Source of the DNA: Burkholderiales bacterium
Lineage (GTDB): Bacteria > Pseudomonadota > Gammaproteobacteria > Burkholderiales > Burkholderiaceae_C
DNA: 64,000 bases
Direction: 5' to 3'
Assembly (NCBI GenBank): GCA_016703325.1
Contig: JADJCH010000004.1
Location: 1-64,000 of the forward strand
Positions within the stretch are counted from its first letter, which is position 1; each line of letters opens with the position of its first letter. Shown piece by piece: positions 34,839 to 44,189 of this stretch. A model generated the notes under the pieces. The model saw only the letters and a list, made by a program, of their open reading frames with translations. It ran no database searches and was not told where the DNA came from. The position numbers were made by a program, and so were the translations under genes.

Positions 34839-35324
34839 ATGCTGTCCCTTGAATCCGTTCAATCCTTCCTGTTCCAGGAAGCGCGCGCCCAGTCGGAAAA
34901 ACGTTGGGAAGACTGGCTGGCCTTCTACGCCGAAGACGCCGTGTTCCACATGCCGTCCTGGGACGACGATGCGCAGCTGACATCCGATCCGCAGAGCGAA
35001 GTCTCGTTGATCTACTACCCGAACCGGCAGGGCCTGGAAGACCGCGTCTTCCGCATCGAGACCGACCGCTCCAGCGCCACCATCCCGGACACGCGCTGGA
35101 ACCGCTCGATCACCAACGTCGAAATCCTGAAGCAGGGTGAGGGGTCGGTGGAGGTGGCATTCAACTGGACCACCCACACCTACCGCTACCACCAGACCGA
35201 CGTCTACTTCGGCACCGCCGTCTACCAGCTCGACACGCGCGGCGCCAAGCCGCTCATCAAGAGCAAGTACGTCGTGCTGAAGAACGACTACATCCACCAC
35301 GTTCTGGACGTGTACCAGGTCTGA
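34839..35324 (+). CDS. benB: Benzoate 1,2-dioxygenase, small (beta) subunit
   Basis: 161 residues, the normal length. The NTF2-like fold is indicated by FLFQEARAQSEKRWEDWLAFYAEDAVFHMPSWDDD and IYYPNRQGLEDRVFRIETD. It builds the alpha3-beta3 oxygenase with BenA. The ATG lies one base after the benA stop, with AGGAG six bases upstream inside benA, indicating coupled translation. An upstream in-frame ATG at 34824 is less well placed. Confidence 0.9.
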   Translation: MLSLESVQSFLFQEARAQSEKRWEDWLAFYAEDAVFHMPSWDDDAQLTSDPQSEVSLIYYPNRQGLEDRVFRIETDRSSATIPDTRWNRSITNVEILKQGEGSVEVAFNWTTHTYRYHQTDVYFGTAVYQLDTRGAKPLIKSKYVVLKNDYIHHVLDVYQV

Positions 35325-35346
35325 CGGAACAAAGAGGGCGACTGAG

Positions 35347-36339
35347 ATGTCCTTCCATATCGCGTTGCAGTTCGAGGACGGCGTTTCCCGCACCATCGCG
35401 TGCAAGCCGAGCGAGCTGGTGTCGGATGCGGCCTACAAGGCCAAGATCAACATTCCGCTCGACTGCCGGGACGGCGCCTGCGGCACCTGCAAGTGCCACT
35501 GCGAAAGCGGCACCTACACGCTGGGGGACTACATCGAGGACGCCCTGTCGCAGGAGGAGGCCGACCAGGGCTACGTGCTGACCTGCAAGATGCGGCCGAC
35601 CTCCGACTGCGTGCTCGAGATCCCCGCCACGTCGCACGCCTGCAAGACCAAGGTCGAGTCCTTTCATGCCCGACTGACCTCGATCTCGCGGGACTCCTCG
35701 ACCACCGTGGGCTTCACGCTGGTGACCCAGGAGCGGCTGAAGTACCTGCCGGGCCAGTACGTCAACCTGAAGGTGCCGGGCACGGAGCAGACACGCTCCT
35801 ACTCGTTCAGTTCGGCGCCGGGAGGGACGGAGCAGTCCTTCCTGATCCGCGACGTGCCCAACGGCCTGATGAGCGACTACATGCGCAACCGGGCCGGCGA
35901 CGGCGACGAGATCGAGTTCACCGGCCCGTACGGCACGTTCTACCTGCGCCCGACCATCCGGCCGATCCTGATGCTGGCCGGTGGCACCGGCCTGGCACCC
36001 TTCCTGGCGATGCTGCGCTGGCTGCGCGAGAACCGCACCGACCAGCCCATCCTGCTGGGATACGGCGTCAACACCCCGGCCGATCTGGTCGAGCTGGAGG
36101 CCCTGGCCGAGCTGAAGGCCGTGATCTCCGAGTTCGACTACTTCACCGTGGTCGTGGACCCGGCCAGCGGCCACGACCGCATCGGCTACGTGACGAACCA
36201 CCTGAAGCCCGAACAGCTTCACGGCGGCGATTGCGACATCTACGTTTGCGGCCCACCGCCGATGGTGGACGGTGTGCGCAAGTGGATCGCCGAGGCCGGC
36301 GTGACCCCGAAGAACTTCTTCTTCGAGAAGTTCGCTTGA
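35347..36339 (+). CDS. benC: Benzoate 1,2-dioxygenase electron-transfer component
   Basis: 330 residues. The N-terminal plant-type [2Fe-2S] domain has CRDGACGTCKCHC and a distal Cys in YVLTCKM. The FAD domain has the RSYSFSSAPG motif, and the NADH domain has LMLAGGTGLAPFLAML and ends CGPPPMVDGVR and FFFEKFA. It takes electrons from NADH to the Rieske centre of BenA. It begins 22 bases after benB. Confidence 0.93.
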   Translation: MSFHIALQFEDGVSRTIACKPSELVSDAAYKAKINIPLDCRDGACGTCKCHCESGTYTLGDYIEDALSQEEADQGYVLTCKMRPTSDCVLEIPATSHACKTKVESFHARLTSISRDSSTTVGFTLVTQERLKYLPGQYVNLKVPGTEQTRSYSFSSAPGGTEQSFLIRDVPNGLMSDYMRNRAGDGDEIEFTGPYGTFYLRPTIRPILMLAGGTGLAPFLAMLRWLRENRTDQPILLGYGVNTPADLVELEALAELKAVISEFDYFTVVVDPASGHDRIGYVTNHLKPEQLHGGDCDIYVCGPPPMVDGVRKWIAEAGVTPKNFFFEKFA

Positions 36340-36363
36340 TCAGGACAGAACGAGGGCAAAGCC

Positions 36364-37149
36364 ATGAATGGACGTGAACGCTTCAAGGGCAAGGTGGTGA
36401 TCGTGACCGGTGCCGCGCAGGGCATTGGCCGGGGCGTCGCCCAGGCCGTGTGCGCCGAGGGCGGCAGCGTCCTGGCGGTGGACCGTTCGCCGCTGGTCAG
36501 GGAAGTCGTCGAGGAGATCGTCGCCGCCGGTGGCAAGGCCGCCGCCTTCGAGGCGGACCTGGAGACCTTCGAGGGCGCCCAGGCCATGGCCGCCGAGGCG
36601 ATGCAGCGTTTCAAGCGCATCGACGTGCTGATCAACAACGTCGGCGGCACGATCTGGACCAAGCCCTACGACCAGTACGGCATCGAAGAGATCGAAAAGG
36701 AGATCCGGCGCTCGCTCTTCCCCACCCTGTGGTGCTGCCGGGCGGTGCTGCCCTTCATGGTGAAGAAGAAGAAGGGCACGATCGTGAACGTGTCGTCGAT
36801 CGCCACACGCAGCATCCACCGCGTGCCTTATGCGGCAGCCAAGGGCGGCGTGAACGCCTTGACCGCCTCGATCGCGATGGAGCAGGCGAAGAACGGCATC
36901 CGCATCAACGCCACCGCACCCGGAGGCACCGAAGCGCCGCCCCGCAAGATCCCCCGCAACGCCGCGAAACCTTCGGCCAAGGAAAAGGCCTGGTACCAGG
37001 GGATCGTCGATCAGACCAAGGACTCCAGCCTCATGCACCGCTACGGAACGATTGAGGAGCAGGTGGCGCCGATTCTCTTCTTTGCGTCGGACGAGTCGTC
37101 CTACATCACCGGATCGGTGCTGCCGGTGGGCGGCGGCGACCTGGGCTGA
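36364..37149 (+). CDS. benD: cis-1,2-dihydroxycyclohexa-3,5-diene-1-carboxylate dehydrogenase
   Basis: 261 residues of the short-chain dehydrogenase family. NAD-binding motif VTGAAQGIGRG, INNVGG, catalytic Ser in NVSSIAT and YAAAK. The segment ATRSIHRVPYAAAKGG is typical of BenD/XylL. It oxidises and decarboxylates the cis-diol to catechol, giving NADH that can feed BenC. It begins 24 bases after benC. Confidence 0.93.
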   Translation: MNGRERFKGKVVIVTGAAQGIGRGVAQAVCAEGGSVLAVDRSPLVREVVEEIVAAGGKAAAFEADLETFEGAQAMAAEAMQRFKRIDVLINNVGGTIWTKPYDQYGIEEIEKEIRRSLFPTLWCCRAVLPFMVKKKKGTIVNVSSIATRSIHRVPYAAAKGGVNALTASIAMEQAKNGIRINATAPGGTEAPPRKIPRNAAKPSAKEKAWYQGIVDQTKDSSLMHRYGTIEEQVAPILFFASDESSYITGSVLPVGGGDLG

Positions 37150-37208
37150 GGCGGCACGGTTCCGCCCGATTCTTCTGACACAACAAAGCACGCGACCGGA
37201 GACAACGC

Positions 37209-38567
37209 ATGCGACAAATCGACGTGCACAAGATTGCCGACGAGGCCAAGTTCAACGGCTTCCACGGGCTCATCCTCTTCTGGTGTGCCCTGATCATCAT
37301 CTTTGACGGCTACGACCTGGCGGTCGTCGGCATCGCTCTGCCTTCGATCATGAAGCAGATGGGCGTCGATCCGAAGCAGGCCGGCTTCATGGCCAGCTCC
37401 GCGTTGTTCGGCATGATGTTCGGCGCCATCTTCCTGGGAACCATCGCCGACCGCATCGGCCGACGCTGGGCCATCACGATCTGCATCCTCCTGTTCAGCC
37501 TGTTCACGGCGGCAGCGGGCTTGACCTCCGACCCGGTCAGCTTCAGCGCCATGCGTTTCCTGGCGGGGCTGGGCATCGGCGGTGTGATGCCCAACGTGGT
37601 GGCGCAGATGACCGAGTACTCGCCGCGCAAGATCCGCTCGACGATGGTCACGCTGATGTTCAGCGGCTACGCCGTGGGCGGGATGCTGGCGGCCGTGCTC
37701 GGCAAGGGAATGATCGAGAGCTACGGCTGGCAGTCGGTGTTCCTGGCAGCGGCCGTGCCGGTGCTGCTGGTGCCCGTCATCCTCCGGCAGTTGCCCGAGT
37801 CCATACCCTTCCTGCTGGCCAAGGGCCGGCATGAGGAGCTCAAGGGCATCGTCGCTCGCCTGGAGCCGGACTTCCGCCCGGTGGCCAGTGACCGATTTGC
37901 ACTGCCTGCCGAGGACAAGGCCGACTCGGCGCCGGTGCACCACCTGTTCCAGGAAGGGCGCGGCTTCTCGACGGTGATGTTCTGGGTCGCCTTCTTCATG
38001 TGCCTGTTCATGGTGTATGCGCTGAGCTCCTGGCTGACCAAGCTGATGGCCGGAGCCGGCTACAGCCTGGGCTCAGCCCTGACGATGGTGCTGACGCTGA
38101 ACTTCGGGGCCATGCTGGGCGCGGTGGGCGGCGGCTGGCTGGCCGACCGATTCCACATCAAGTGGGTGCTGGTGGGCATGTACGCGCTGGCCGCGGTGTC
38201 GATCACGCTGCTGGGGGTGCCGATGCCGACCGACGCGCTGTTCGTGGTGGTGGGCCTGGCCGGCGCATCGACGATCGGCACGCAGATCGTCACCTATGCC
38301 TACGTTGGACAGTTCTACCCGATGGCCATCCGTTCCACCGGCATCGGTTTCGCATCCGGCATGGGACGAAGTGGCGCCATCCTGGCCCCGATCGTGATCG
38401 GTTCACTGGTGGCGATGCAGTTGCCGCTGCAGCAGAACTTTCTGGCCATCGCGATTCCGGCGGTCATTGCGGCTGTCGCCGTGCTGCTGATCAACCACAG
38501 CCGGTCGGCTTCGGCGCACCACTTCGACGTCAGTGCGGAAGTGCCGTCGATGGTGTTCAAGAAGTGA
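37209..38567 (+). CDS. MFS aromatic-acid:H+ symporter (BenK/PcaK type)
   Basis: 452 residues with 12 predicted helices. The aromatic-acid:proton symporter signature FDGYDLAVVGIALPSIM lies in helix 1. The loop 2-3 motif is LGTIADRIGRRWAI, and the loop 8-9 repeat is GGWLADRFHIKW. It probably imports benzoate or a related acid, in parallel with BenE on the other strand and perhaps the ABC system downstream. GGAGACAACGC precedes the ATG. Confidence 0.87.
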   Translation: MRQIDVHKIADEAKFNGFHGLILFWCALIIIFDGYDLAVVGIALPSIMKQMGVDPKQAGFMASSALFGMMFGAIFLGTIADRIGRRWAITICILLFSLFTAAAGLTSDPVSFSAMRFLAGLGIGGVMPNVVAQMTEYSPRKIRSTMVTLMFSGYAVGGMLAAVLGKGMIESYGWQSVFLAAAVPVLLVPVILRQLPESIPFLLAKGRHEELKGIVARLEPDFRPVASDRFALPAEDKADSAPVHHLFQEGRGFSTVMFWVAFFMCLFMVYALSSWLTKLMAGAGYSLGSALTMVLTLNFGAMLGAVGGGWLADRFHIKWVLVGMYALAAVSITLLGVPMPTDALFVVVGLAGASTIGTQIVTYAYVGQFYPMAIRSTGIGFASGMGRSGAILAPIVIGSLVAMQLPLQQNFLAIAIPAVIAAVAVLLINHSRSASAHHFDVSAEVPSMVFKK

Positions 38568-38662
38568 AGCGGGACCGTCCCGCTTCGTGAAGTGCAAGGG
38601 CCGCCAGCCGGGCAACGAAGCCGGCGGCACGTTGAGCAGTCGTTGCAAGAAGGAGTGAATCC

Positions 38663-38956
38663 ATGGGCAAGTACATCCTGCTGGGGAACTGGACCGATCA
38701 GGGCGCTCGAGAGGTCAAGAGCACCACCTCGCGTTCGCGGGCCGCACGCGAGGCATTCGCCGCGATGGGCGTGAACGCGCGCGAGTGGTTCTTCACCCTC
38801 GGCCCCTACGACGTCGTTCTGACCGTGGAGGCGCCGGACGATGAGACCCTGGCGCGCGCCACCCTCGCGCTTGCGGCCAAGGGAAACATGCGAACGACGA
38901 CGATGAAGGCCTTCGGCGAGAAGGAGATGGAAGCCATCGTCAAGGACATCCCCTGA
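38663..38956 (+). CDS. GYD-domain small protein
   Basis: 97 residues. The pattern is KYILLGNWTDQG, then WFFTLGPYDVVLTVEAPDD, where GPYD corresponds to the family GxYD motif. GYD proteins are small alpha-beta barrels of unknown role, often placed in metabolic operons. AAGGAGTG lies before the ATG. Spaced about 100 bases from both neighbours in the array. Confidence 0.8.
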   Translation: MGKYILLGNWTDQGAREVKSTTSRSRAAREAFAAMGVNAREWFFTLGPYDVVLTVEAPDDETLARATLALAAKGNMRTTTMKAFGEKEMEAIVKDIP

Positions 38957-39058
38957 CCTTCGGCGGCATCGACCCGCCCCCATCGGTCCCACTCCCTCTC
39001 CTTTGTCAGCAGGGCAGGTGCTGTGCAGCCTGCCGCTCCTTCCGAAAGCCCTTTCAAC

Positions 39059-40408
39059 ATGAATCATCGGACAGGTACATCCGCCAGGCCGTTCAGGCTT
39101 CAGCGGTCCTTCCTCGGCCTGGGGCTGGCACTGGGATGGGTGTCGGTCGCCGCGTCGGTCTCGGCGGCCGGACCGTTTGAGGCCGGCGTCGATGCCGAGG
39201 TGAGCCGCAACCACGCCAGCGTCGAGGGGCTCTACAAGGCCTTGCACGCCGCGCCCGAGCTGGCCTTCCAGGAAACCCAGACCGCCAGGCGCCTGGCCGC
39301 TGAACTGCGCGCCCTCGGTTTCGAGGTGACCGAGGGCGTCGGCAAGACCGGCGTGGTAGGGCTGCTGCGCAACGGCAGCGGCCCGACCATCATGGTCCGA
39401 ACCGAGCTCGACGCCCTGCCGATGGAGGAGAAGACCGGGCTGCCCTATGCCAGTCAGGTGAAGACCACCTACCTGGGCAAGGAGACCCTGGTGGCGCACA
39501 GCTGTGGCCACGACCTGCACATGGCCAGCTGGGTCGGCACCGCCAAGACCCTGGTGGCGCTGAAGGCGCAGTGGATGGGCACGCTGATGTTCGTTGCCCA
39601 GCCCGCCGAAGAGGTGCTGGGCGGCGCCAAGGCGATGCTCGACGACGGCCTGTTCAAGCGCTTCGGCAAGCCGGACTTTGCCTTCGCCCTGCACACCTGG
39701 CCGATGGCCTACGGCCGCATCGGCTTCGGCACCGGTGCGGTCACCTCCAACTCCGACAGCTTCGAGGCCCTGTTCCATGGCCGCGGCGCGCACGGCTCGG
39801 CGCCGGACAAGTCCATCGACCCGGTGCTGATCGCCTCGCGCTTCGTGGTCGACGTGCAAGGGGTCGTGAGTCGCGAGAAGGACCCCTTTGCCTTCGGCGT
39901 GTTCAGCGTCGGTTCGATCCAGGGCGGCACCAGCGGCAACATCATCCCGGACAACGTGGCGCTGCGCGGCACCATCCGCAGCTACGACCCGACGGTGCGC
40001 AGCCGCATGCACGACGGCATCCGCCGCACCGCGACCGCGACGGCGGCCATGGCGGGCGCCCCTGCCCCGGAGATCAAGATCACCGCGGGCGGCGATGCGG
40101 TGATCAACGATGCGGCGCTGGTCGAGCGCACCGAAGTGGCCCTGAAGGCTGCCTTCGGTGCCGGCGTGAGCCGGATGCCGCCGATCACGCCCAGTGAAGA
40201 CTTCGCCGAGTACGGCAAGGCGGGGGTGCCGGCCATGTTCTTCCTGGTCGGCGTGTACGACCCCAAGGACGTCGAGGCCTCGCGGCAGCCCGGCGGAAAG
40301 CCGCTGCCGATCAACCACTCGCCCTTCTTCGCGCCCGTGCCGGAACCGTCGCTCAAGACGGCCGTCAAGGCGATGAGCCTGGCGGTGCTGACCGCGCTCG
40401 GACGCTGA
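39059..40408 (+). CDS. Exported M20-family amidohydrolase, possible hippurate hydrolase
   Basis: 449 residues. The signal peptide runs to about residue 37 (LGWVSVAASVSAAG). The M20D metal-binding motifs are MVRTELDALPM, HSCGHDLHMA, QPAEEVLGG and the C-terminal SEDFAEYG. Dimerisation domain marker HGRGAHGSAPD is present. Relatives include hippurate hydrolase HipO and IAA-amino acid hydrolases; most bacterial ones lack a signal peptide. Placed inside a benzoate operon, a periplasmic enzyme that releases benzoate from benzoylglycine or another conjugate is a sensible inference, not a demonstrated one. Confidence 0.85.
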   Translation: MNHRTGTSARPFRLQRSFLGLGLALGWVSVAASVSAAGPFEAGVDAEVSRNHASVEGLYKALHAAPELAFQETQTARRLAAELRALGFEVTEGVGKTGVVGLLRNGSGPTIMVRTELDALPMEEKTGLPYASQVKTTYLGKETLVAHSCGHDLHMASWVGTAKTLVALKAQWMGTLMFVAQPAEEVLGGAKAMLDDGLFKRFGKPDFAFALHTWPMAYGRIGFGTGAVTSNSDSFEALFHGRGAHGSAPDKSIDPVLIASRFVVDVQGVVSREKDPFAFGVFSVGSIQGGTSGNIIPDNVALRGTIRSYDPTVRSRMHDGIRRTATATAAMAGAPAPEIKITAGGDAVINDAALVERTEVALKAAFGAGVSRMPPITPSEDFAEYGKAGVPAMFFLVGVYDPKDVEASRQPGGKPLPINHSPFFAPVPEPSLKTAVKAMSLAVLTALGR

Positions 40409-40424
40409 TCGGGACGCAAGGCCG

Positions 40425-40805
40425 ATGACCTCGTTCCAGGTGACCATCACGAACACCCGCGAGACCTTCTCGTGTCGGGACGACACCGATGTGCTGCGGG
40501 CCATGGAGCAGTTGCAGCGCAAGGGCATTCCCGTGGGCTGCCGCAACGGCGGCTGCGGGGTGTGCAAGGTCGAGGTCACCTCCGGGCAGTACGCCAAACG
40601 CAAGATGAGCCGCGCCGTTCTGACTCAGGAAGAGGAGGAACGCGGCTGTGTACTGGCCTGCAAGATCAGCCCCTTGAGCGATCTGCAGGTCCAGGTGGTG
40701 GGCAAGATGGTTCGCGCCGTCGAGGCCCGCAAGAACAAGACGACGTCGTTTGATTTCGGGTTCATGGCGACGTCAGAAACCTCTCAACCCGGCAAGGAGA
40801 CTTGA
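40425..40805 (+). CDS. dmpQ: [2Fe-2S] ferredoxin, catechol 2,3-dioxygenase reactivase type (DmpQ/XylT)
   Basis: 126 residues. The cluster ligands lie in GCRNGGCGVCKVEV near residue 40, with the fourth Cys in CVLACKI. The motif and length fit XylT/DmpQ, which re-reduces oxidised active-site iron of catechol 2,3-dioxygenase. Its stop is directly followed by the dioxygenase ATG at 40806, the conserved pairing for this family. Confidence 0.9.
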   Translation: MTSFQVTITNTRETFSCRDDTDVLRAMEQLQRKGIPVGCRNGGCGVCKVEVTSGQYAKRKMSRAVLTQEEEERGCVLACKISPLSDLQVQVVGKMVRAVEARKNKTTSFDFGFMATSETSQPGKET

Positions 40806-41756
40806 ATGGCACTCACCGGTGTATTGCGCCCCGGACACGTGCAGATCCGCGTGCTCGAACTCGAGCCCGCCGTGAAGCACTATCGCGACGTCCTTGGCCT
40901 GCAGGAAGTCGCGCGCGACGACAAGAAGAAGCGCGTGTTCTTCAAGGCCTGGGACGAGCATGACCACCACAGCGTCGTCCTGCGCGAGGCCGACGAGGCC
41001 GGCATGGACTACATGGGCTGGAAGGTGGACTCCGAAGCCACGCTGAAAAAGCTGGCCAAGGACATCGAGGCGAGCGGGCTGTGCCAGGACCTGGAGTGGA
41101 TTCCGGCCGGTGAGCATCCGGAAACCGGCGAGCGCCTGCGCTTCACCATCCCGACCGGGCATGTGATGGAGCTCTATGCCTACAAGAAGGTCGTGGGCAA
41201 CGACTGCGGCACCGACGGTCCGGACATCAACCCGAACCCCTGGCCGGACGGCATGAAGGGCATCGCCCCGCACCGCTACGACCATTGCCTGCTCTATGGC
41301 GATGACCTGGACGGCACGGTCAAGCTGTTCTGCGAGGTGCTGGGCTTCAGCGTGGCCGAACAGGTCATGGCCGGCCCGAACGGCGATTTCATGATCGGCG
41401 CCTTCCTGACCTGCTCGAACAAGGCGCACGACGTGGCCTTCATCCGCCAGCCGGTGAAGGGCAAGTTCCACCACGCCTCCTTCCTGCTCGGCAGCTGGAA
41501 CGACGTGCTGAAGGCCGGCGACATCCTGTCGCGCAACAAGACCTCGATCGATATCGGTCCGACCCGCCACGGCATCACGCGCGGCGAGACGATCTATTTC
41601 TTCGATCCCTCGGGCAACCGCAACGAGGTCTTCGCGGGCGGCTACGCCTACTACCCCGACAAGCCGACCATCACCTGGACCGAGGCGGAACTCGGGCCTG
41701 CGATCTTCTATCACGACCGCAAGCTCAACGAAGCCTTCCTGTCGGTGTTCACCTGA
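40806..41756 (+). CDS. dmpB: Catechol 2,3-dioxygenase
   Basis: 316 residues of two vicinal-oxygen-chelate repeats. The Fe(II) ligands are His160 in HRYDHCLLY, a His in KFHHASFLLG (222 or 223) and Glu274 in NRNEVFAGGY. These correspond to the 2-His-1-Glu site of XylE. It opens the catechol ring beside the hydroxyls to give 2-hydroxymuconate semialdehyde. Its presence means that catechol from BenABCD goes into the meta pathway here and not ortho cleavage. AAGGAGA before the ATG lies inside dmpQ. Confidence 0.94.
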   Translation: MALTGVLRPGHVQIRVLELEPAVKHYRDVLGLQEVARDDKKKRVFFKAWDEHDHHSVVLREADEAGMDYMGWKVDSEATLKKLAKDIEASGLCQDLEWIPAGEHPETGERLRFTIPTGHVMELYAYKKVVGNDCGTDGPDINPNPWPDGMKGIAPHRYDHCLLYGDDLDGTVKLFCEVLGFSVAEQVMAGPNGDFMIGAFLTCSNKAHDVAFIRQPVKGKFHHASFLLGSWNDVLKAGDILSRNKTSIDIGPTRHGITRGETIYFFDPSGNRNEVFAGGYAYYPDKPTITWTEAELGPAIFYHDRKLNEAFLSVFT

Positions 41757-41770
41757 CGACTCACCACTGA

Positions 41771-41852
41771 AGTTCCAGGGCGGACGGCACCGATCCGGCC
41801 CTGGAACTCAGAACTCTTTCTCCCCGCTGGATTTCGGGGTGCCGAGGCACCC
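41771..41852 (+). repeat. Two hairpins between dmpB and dmpC
   Basis: Arms 41771-41781 and 41798-41808 (AGTTCCAGGGC with its complement) pair perfectly over 11 bases with a 16-base loop. A second hairpin, GGGTGC and GCACCC around CGAG, lies at 41837-41852. A short T run (CTCTTTCTCC) between them is weak. They fill the only sizeable gap within the meta genes and could cause partial termination or RNA processing. Confidence 0.55.
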
Positions 41853-41903
41853 TGGGCGCCAGCATTGCCCGAACGAAATGCAGGCCACGGACAGGACAGC
41901 GAC

Positions 41904-43364
41904 ATGACAGACATCCTGAACTTCATCAATGGCGAGTACGTCAAGAACGCCAGCGGCAAAACCTACGAGAAGCGCAACCCCGTCGACAACGCGCTGATCG
42001 GCCATGTCCATGAAGCCGGTCAGCCCGAAGTGGACGCCGCGGTGGCCGCAGCCAAGGCAGCGCTGCACGGCCCCTGGGGCCAGTTGTCCGTGGTCGATCG
42101 CTGCAAGATGCTCGACGGGCTGGTCGACGAGATCAACCGCCGCTTTGACGATTTCCTGCAGGCCGAGATTGCCGACACCGGCAAGCCTGCGCACCTGGCC
42201 TCGCACGTGGACATTCCCCGCGGCGCGGCCAACTTCAAGATCTTCACCGACACCATCAAGAACGCCTCGACCGAGTCGTTCGAGATGCGCACGCCGGATG
42301 GCAAGACCGCACGCAGCTACGGCGTGCGCGTGCCGCGCGGCGTGATCGCGATCATCTGCCCCTGGAACCTGCCGCTGCTGCTGATGACCTGGAAGGCCGG
42401 CCCGGCCCTGGCCTGCGGCAACACCGTGGTGGTCAAGCCCTCGGAGGCCACGCCCAGCACCGCGACGATGCTCGGCGAGGTGATGAACAAGGTGGGCATC
42501 CCGAAGGGCGTCTACAACGTCGTCAACGGCTTCGGCGTCAACTCCGCGGGCTCCTTCCTGACCTCGCACAAGGACGTCAACGGCATCACCTTCACCGGCG
42601 AGACCAAGACCGGCACCGCGATCATGAAGGCCGGTGCCGACGGCATCCGCCCGGTGTCGCTGGAACTCGGCGGCAAGAACGCGGCCGTGGTCTTCGCGGA
42701 CTGCGATTTCGACAACGCGGTGGCCACCGTCACCCGCTCCTGCTTCGAAAACGCCGGCCAGGTCTGCCTGGGCACCGAACGCGTCTATGTGCAGCGCCCG
42801 ATCTTCGAGAAGTTCGTCGCCGCACTGAAGGACAAGGCCGAGGGCATGAAGCCGGGCCGCCCCTTCGACCCGGACACCAAGATCGGCCCGCTGGTGAGCA
42901 AGATCCACCAGGCCAAGGTGCTGCGCATGTACCAGGCGGCCAAGGACGAGGGCGCCAACATCGTTACCGGCGGTGGCATTCCCGACATGCCCGACGACCT
43001 GAAGGACGGCTGCTGGATCCAGCCGACGATCTGGACCGGCCTGCCCGAGACCGCCACCGTGGTCACCGAGGAAATCTTCGGACCCTGCTGCCACATCCGC
43101 CCCTTCGACACCGAGGAGGAGGTGCTGGCGCTGGTGAACGCCAACCGCTACGGCCTGGCGACCTCGATCCACACCCAGGACATCGGCCGCGCGATGCGGC
43201 TGGCCTCGGCCATCGAGGTGGGCCTGTGCTGGATCAACAGCTGGTTCCTGCGCGACCTGCGCACCCCCTTCGGCGGCTCCAAGCAGTCAGGCATCGGGCG
43301 CGAAGGCGGGCTGCACTCGCTCGAGTTCTACACCGAACTCCGCAACGTGATGGTCAAGTATTGA
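41904..43364 (+). CDS. dmpC: 2-hydroxymuconate semialdehyde dehydrogenase
   Basis: 486 residues of aldehyde dehydrogenase family. Catalytic Cys is in ENAGQVCLGTERVY, general-base Glu in SLELGGKNA, the NAD-site Asn in ICPWNLPLLL. The family tail SGIGREGGLHSLEFYTEL is typical of DmpC/XylG. It oxidises the ring-cleavage product to 4-oxalocrotonate (enol form). The start at 41904 gives MTDILNFINGEYV, the usual N terminus. Confidence 0.93.
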   Translation: MTDILNFINGEYVKNASGKTYEKRNPVDNALIGHVHEAGQPEVDAAVAAAKAALHGPWGQLSVVDRCKMLDGLVDEINRRFDDFLQAEIADTGKPAHLASHVDIPRGAANFKIFTDTIKNASTESFEMRTPDGKTARSYGVRVPRGVIAIICPWNLPLLLMTWKAGPALACGNTVVVKPSEATPSTATMLGEVMNKVGIPKGVYNVVNGFGVNSAGSFLTSHKDVNGITFTGETKTGTAIMKAGADGIRPVSLELGGKNAAVVFADCDFDNAVATVTRSCFENAGQVCLGTERVYVQRPIFEKFVAALKDKAEGMKPGRPFDPDTKIGPLVSKIHQAKVLRMYQAAKDEGANIVTGGGIPDMPDDLKDGCWIQPTIWTGLPETATVVTEEIFGPCCHIRPFDTEEEVLALVNANRYGLATSIHTQDIGRAMRLASAIEVGLCWINSWFLRDLRTPFGGSKQSGIGREGGLHSLEFYTELRNVMVKY

Positions 43365-43377
43365 AAGAGCCACCAAC

Positions 43378-44160
43378 ATGGACGCCAAGACAATCCAGCA
43401 GTACGGCGACGAGCTGTACACGGCACTCATCGAGCGCAAGCCGGTCGATCCGCTGACCGACCGCGAACCCTCGATCACCATCGAGGACGCCTACCAGATC
43501 CAGCTGCGCATGATCCAGCGCCGGCTCGACGCGGGTGAAACCATCGTCGGCAAGAAGATCGGCGTCACCAGCAAGGTGGTGATGGACATGCTGAAGGTCA
43601 ACCAGCCCGACTTCGGGCAGATGACCTCGGGCATGGTGTTCAACGAAGGCGAGGCCATCCGCGCCGATTCGATGATCGCGCCCAAGGCCGAGGCCGAGGT
43701 CGCCTTCATCCTGAAGAGCGACCTGATGGGGCCGGGCGTCACCGCCGCCGATGTGCTGCGCGCCACCGACTTCGTCGTGCCCTGCTTCGAGATCGTCGAT
43801 TCGCGCATCCGTGACTGGAAGATCAAGATCCAGGACACCGTGGCGGACAACGCCTCCTGCGGCGTGCTGACCCTCGGTGGCGTGCGCCGCAGCCCGCGCC
43901 AGCTCGACCTGGCCCTGGCAGGCATGGTGCTGGAGAAGAACGGCGAGGTCATCAGCACCTCCACCGGCGCGGCGGTGCAGGGCTCGCCGGCCAATGCGGT
44001 GGCCTGGCTGGCCAACACCCTCGGGCGCCTGGGCATCGGCCTCAAGGCCGGTGAGGTGATCCTGTCCGGGTCCCAGTCGCCCCTGATCCCCGTCAAGGCC
44101 GGAGACAGCCTGCGCTGCGACGTCGGTGGCCTGGGTGGCACCTCGGTGCGCTTCATCTGA
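43378..44160 (+). CDS. dmpE: 2-oxopent-4-enoate (2-hydroxypenta-2,4-dienoate) hydratase
   Basis: 260 residues of the fumarylacetoacetase-like hydratase/decarboxylase family. Motifs are GKKIGVTSKVVM, PKAEAEVAFIL with metal-binding Glu pair, and GGTSVRFI at the end. It and the next gene are paralogues. The closer match to XylJ/DmpE (DEL-YTAL-N terminus, MLKVNQPDFGQMTSGMVF) supports hydratase; the next one, with VTMITGDQPDMDWDDAY, fits the decarboxylase. It makes 4-hydroxy-2-oxovalerate. It begins 13 bases after dmpC. Confidence 0.88.
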   Translation: MDAKTIQQYGDELYTALIERKPVDPLTDREPSITIEDAYQIQLRMIQRRLDAGETIVGKKIGVTSKVVMDMLKVNQPDFGQMTSGMVFNEGEAIRADSMIAPKAEAEVAFILKSDLMGPGVTAADVLRATDFVVPCFEIVDSRIRDWKIKIQDTVADNASCGVLTLGGVRRSPRQLDLALAGMVLEKNGEVISTSTGAAVQGSPANAVAWLANTLGRLGIGLKAGEVILSGSQSPLIPVKAGDSLRCDVGGLGGTSVRFI

Positions 44161-44189
44161 CTTCGAATCCGACTTCGAAATACCCGACC

